From assembly GCF_018327705.1 (NCBI RefSeq), contig NZ_BNEM01000002.1, positions 1,426,001 to 1,490,000 of the forward strand: a stretch of 64,000 nucleotides of DNA. The letters are read 5' to 3'. Position 1 is the first letter of the stretch, and every line of letters begins with the position of its first letter. Origin of the DNA: Catellatospora sp. TT07R-123. GTDB taxonomy: Bacteria; Actinomycetota; Actinomycetes; Mycobacteriales; Micromonosporaceae. A model generated the notes under the pieces. It was given only the letters and a program-made list of their open reading frames with translations, was not told the DNA's origin and searched no databases. Shown piece after piece: positions 62,420 to 64,000 of the stretch. The translations under genes and the position numbers were made by a program.

Positions 62420-63493
62420 TCACCCGTTTCGTGGTCGGGCCAGGTGCGCGTCGAGCGCGGCGAGGTCGACGACGGCGTCCGGCTGCGCCGGGGCGGCGTG
62501 CAGCAGGCGGTCGAGGTCGGCGGGGTCGAGCTGCCCGGCGGCCAGGCGGCGCAGGCGCCCGGCGCCGGGAGCGTCGTCGAAGACGAGGTACGCCCGCAGC
62601 GCGGGCAGCCGGACCACGGCGGGCAGCAGCACCTCGCCGGTGGCGGCCAGGGCGGGCAGCACGCGGGAGCGGCGGCGGCGCACCAGCCGGAGCACGCCGT
62701 ACGCGATCATCGCCAGGCCGGCGACGTTCAGCGCGACCAGCCCCCACGGGTACGCCTGGTGCACCGCGCGCGCCTGGCCGAGGCCCCCCAGCTCGGCGGT
62801 GACCGGGTATGCCCCGAACGCGGCGAACGGGATGGTCACCGGGATCTCGAAGGTACGGGTCTCCCCCGGGCGCAGCTGCCCGGTCGGCGGGGTGGGCACC
62901 CCCTCGGCGCTGCGGCCGACCCGGACGACCAGCGGCGCCCCGTCCAGCGGCTGGCTGCCCGCGTTGCGCACGGTGTAGACGAGCGTGCGGCGCTGCGGGC
63001 CGCCGAACCACGCGGCGGCGGTGCCGCCGCCGGTCAGCCGCGCCTCGACCACCTCCAGCCGGGCCTGGACCCGGCCGGGCACCGGCGCCGGGCCGCTGGC
63101 GTGCCCGGTGAGCTCGATCGGCGCGTCGACGTGGCCGCCGCCGCTGCCGGGCCCGACCTCGGCCACGTGCACGACGCACGGGCACGGCCGGGGCGGGTCG
63201 CCGATGGTCAGCTCGACCGTGAACGTGCCGTCGGCGCGGGCCACGGTCGCCAGCGCGGCGCGCATGTCGCATGACGACGAGCCGGGCAGGGCCAGCTCGC
63301 CGCAGGTCACCAGCTGGAGGAGCGCGCCCTGCGGCCAGCCGGTCCCGGTGACGCGGACGCGGTCGCCCGCCTGCGCTCGCGCGGCGGCCAGGCTCACGTC
63401 CCGGCCCGGTTCGGCGGCGGCGGGGGCCGCGACGGCGAACACGCAGCACAGCGCGGCGGTCGCGGCGGCGGCACGGCGGTGCGGGCGGGTCAC
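62420..63493 (-). CDS. Secreted, membrane-anchored protein with neocarzinostatin/Ig-like domain
   Basis: 357 residues from GTG in a GTGA overlap. Signal RRAAAATAALCCVFAVAAPAAA; a neocarzinostatin-like domain follows (VSLAAARAQAGDRVRVTGTGWPQGALLQLVTCGELA ... CD ... RADGTFTVELTIG ... CPCVVHVAE), then an Ig-like middle, a membrane helix (WGLVALNVAGLAMIAYGVLRLVRRRR, about 265-290) and a basic cytoplasmic tail. Shares its domain type with the wall protein at the operon's other end. Function unknown; a ligand-holding partner of the importer is possible. Confidence 0.8.
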   Translation of the reverse strand: MTRPHRRAAAATAALCCVFAVAAPAAAEPGRDVSLAAARAQAGDRVRVTGTGWPQGALLQLVTCGELALPGSSSCDMRAALATVARADGTFTVELTIGDPPRPCPCVVHVAEVGPGSGGGHVDAPIELTGHASGPAPVPGRVQARLEVVEARLTGGGTAAAWFGGPQRRTLVYTVRNAGSQPLDGAPLVVRVGRSAEGVPTPPTGQLRPGETRTFEIPVTIPFAAFGAYPVTAELGGLGQARAVHQAYPWGLVALNVAGLAMIAYGVLRLVRRRRSRVLPALAATGEVLLPAVVRLPALRAYLVFDDAPGAGRLRRLAAGQLDPADLDRLLHAAPAQPDAVVDLAALDAHLARPRNG

Positions 63494-64000
63494 GACAGGC
63501 TCCGCGGGCGGTGCTGGCGGGCCCGGCGTCGGCGGCGGACCAGGACGGTCGCGGCCGCGATGAGCAGCGCGGCGGCGGCGAGCAGCTGCCATACGCCGGT
63601 GACGGTGGTGGTGGCGGTGGTGGCGCGTACGCCGCCGTCGGCGGTGACCGTGACGGTGGTGGACACCACGTCCACGAGCCAGGCGCCGCGCAGCGCCGTG
63701 CGCAGCGAGGTCTGCGCGCCGGGGACCAGGTCCAGCCGGGGCACGGCACCTGCGGTGACGGCGTGTCCGAACAGGCCGGACGAGGTGACGGTGATCGTCG
63801 GGGCCAGGTGCAGGTTGCCGCTGTTGGTGACGGTGTAGGAGATCTCGTGCCGGTCGGCGGCGGCGGCGCCGACGGTCAGCCCCGGGGTGGCGGGGCCGCT
63901 GACGCGCAGGTAGAGGCGCGCGGCGACGGCCTGCCGTACGGCGACGGCCGTTCCGCCGCTGCCGAGCTGCCCGCTCGGGGCGGCCTCGGCCACGACGATG
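63490..64000 (-). CDS. Membrane-anchored Ig-like protein (5' end outside window)
   Basis: The frame is open at the right edge; about 170 C-terminal residues are visible: beta-rich Ig-like segments (HEISYTVTNSGNLHLAPTITVTSSGLFGHAVTAG, the NEW1/DUF916-like pattern of a conserved NxGN), then one membrane helix (VWQLLAAAALLIAAATVLVRRRRRARQ) and a basic tail. It overlaps the next gene (GTGA), so it is part of the transporter operon. The true start is outside the window. Confidence 0.8.
   Translation of the reverse strand, partial: IVVAEAAPSGQLGSGGTAVAVRQAVAARLYLRVSGPATPGLTVGAAAADRHEISYTVTNSGNLHLAPTITVTSSGLFGHAVTAGAVPRLDLVPGAQTSLRTALRGAWLVDVVSTTVTVTADGGVRATTATTTVTGVWQLLAAAALLIAAATVLVRRRRRARQHRPRSLS

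Noticed and set aside
56918-63274. A 2118-codon open frame on the plus strand across the transporter operon
   Set aside because: It is the antisense shadow of the Liv operon, caused by very high third-position GC; its product is low-complexity Arg/Gln/Gly text without any domain.

Overview
The window is very GC-rich, with GTG and TTG starts, many 4-base gene overlaps and regulator families typical of a filamentous actinomycete. The protein style (choice-of-anchor A wall protein, SigE-type sigma factor, neocarzinostatin-like secreted proteins, PPTase/phosphoesterase pair) suggests Micromonosporaceae, but that placement is an inference. No rRNA, tRNA, CRISPR array, prophage or intact insertion sequence was seen.

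Region A (about 1-23140) is a catabolic island under an IclR-family regulator. Its centre is a nine-gene, tightly coupled operon (14761-23137): a nitrilase-fold amidohydrolase, a red-chlorophyll-catabolite-reductase (RCCR)-like protein, an alpha/beta hydrolase, a Rieske oxygenase of the pheophorbide a oxygenase (PaO) type, a second RCCR-like protein, an unknown protein, an SDR with the signature of plant chlorophyll b reductases (NYC1/NOL), a membrane protein and a maleate isomerase/arylmalonate decarboxylase-type enzyme. Around it are a secreted chlorophyllase-like hydrolase, a two-component flavin monooxygenase, two aldehyde dehydrogenases, an isocitrate-lyase-family C-C lyase, an FAD hydroxylase, a CitE-like lyase and an Ltp2/DUF35-type aldolase pair. 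I read this as a candidate pathway for chlorophyll (tetrapyrrole) breakdown in a non-photosynthetic soil bacterium. A conserved 25-bp operator, GAAAC-N3-GTTTC-N7-GAAAC, sits at four promoters here and at a fifth near 49.9 kb.

Region B (about 23-39 kb) looks like ordinary chromosome: a membrane protein, a secreted protein, an HTH regulator, a LipA-type lipase, an APC permease, a PPTase with a metallophosphoesterase, MarR/SRPBCC, a RecQ-type helicase, an ECF sigma factor fused to a membrane/propeller domain, PadR with a membrane partner, a lipoprotein, a cupin and a TetR regulator.

Region C (39.3-53.8 kb) is a second catabolic island under a TetR-family regulator, with a 15-bp palindrome (TTGRCAG-N-CTGYCAA-like) at four promoters. 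It encodes beta-oxidation enzymes (acyl-CoA dehydrogenase, FadA, FadB), a GMC oxidase, a Baeyer-Villiger-type monooxygenase, an acyl-CoA synthetase and an alpha-methylacyl-CoA racemase. This suits a methyl-branched isoprenoid such as phytol, the alcohol released from chlorophyll by chlorophyllase. The promoter at 49.86-49.93 kb, which drives a secreted chlorophyllase-like hydrolase, carries both the TetR-type and the IclR-type operator and so links the two islands.

Region D (53.8-64 kb) holds a degenerate M23 peptidase, a GNAT protein preceded by a 16-codon leader ORF, a dual-specificity-type phosphatase, and an operon for a branched-chain-amino-acid-type ABC importer in which LivH, LivM and LivG are one polypeptide. 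That operon also encodes neocarzinostatin-like secreted or wall-anchored proteins. Several families of 64-102 bp palindromic repeats are scattered between genes.
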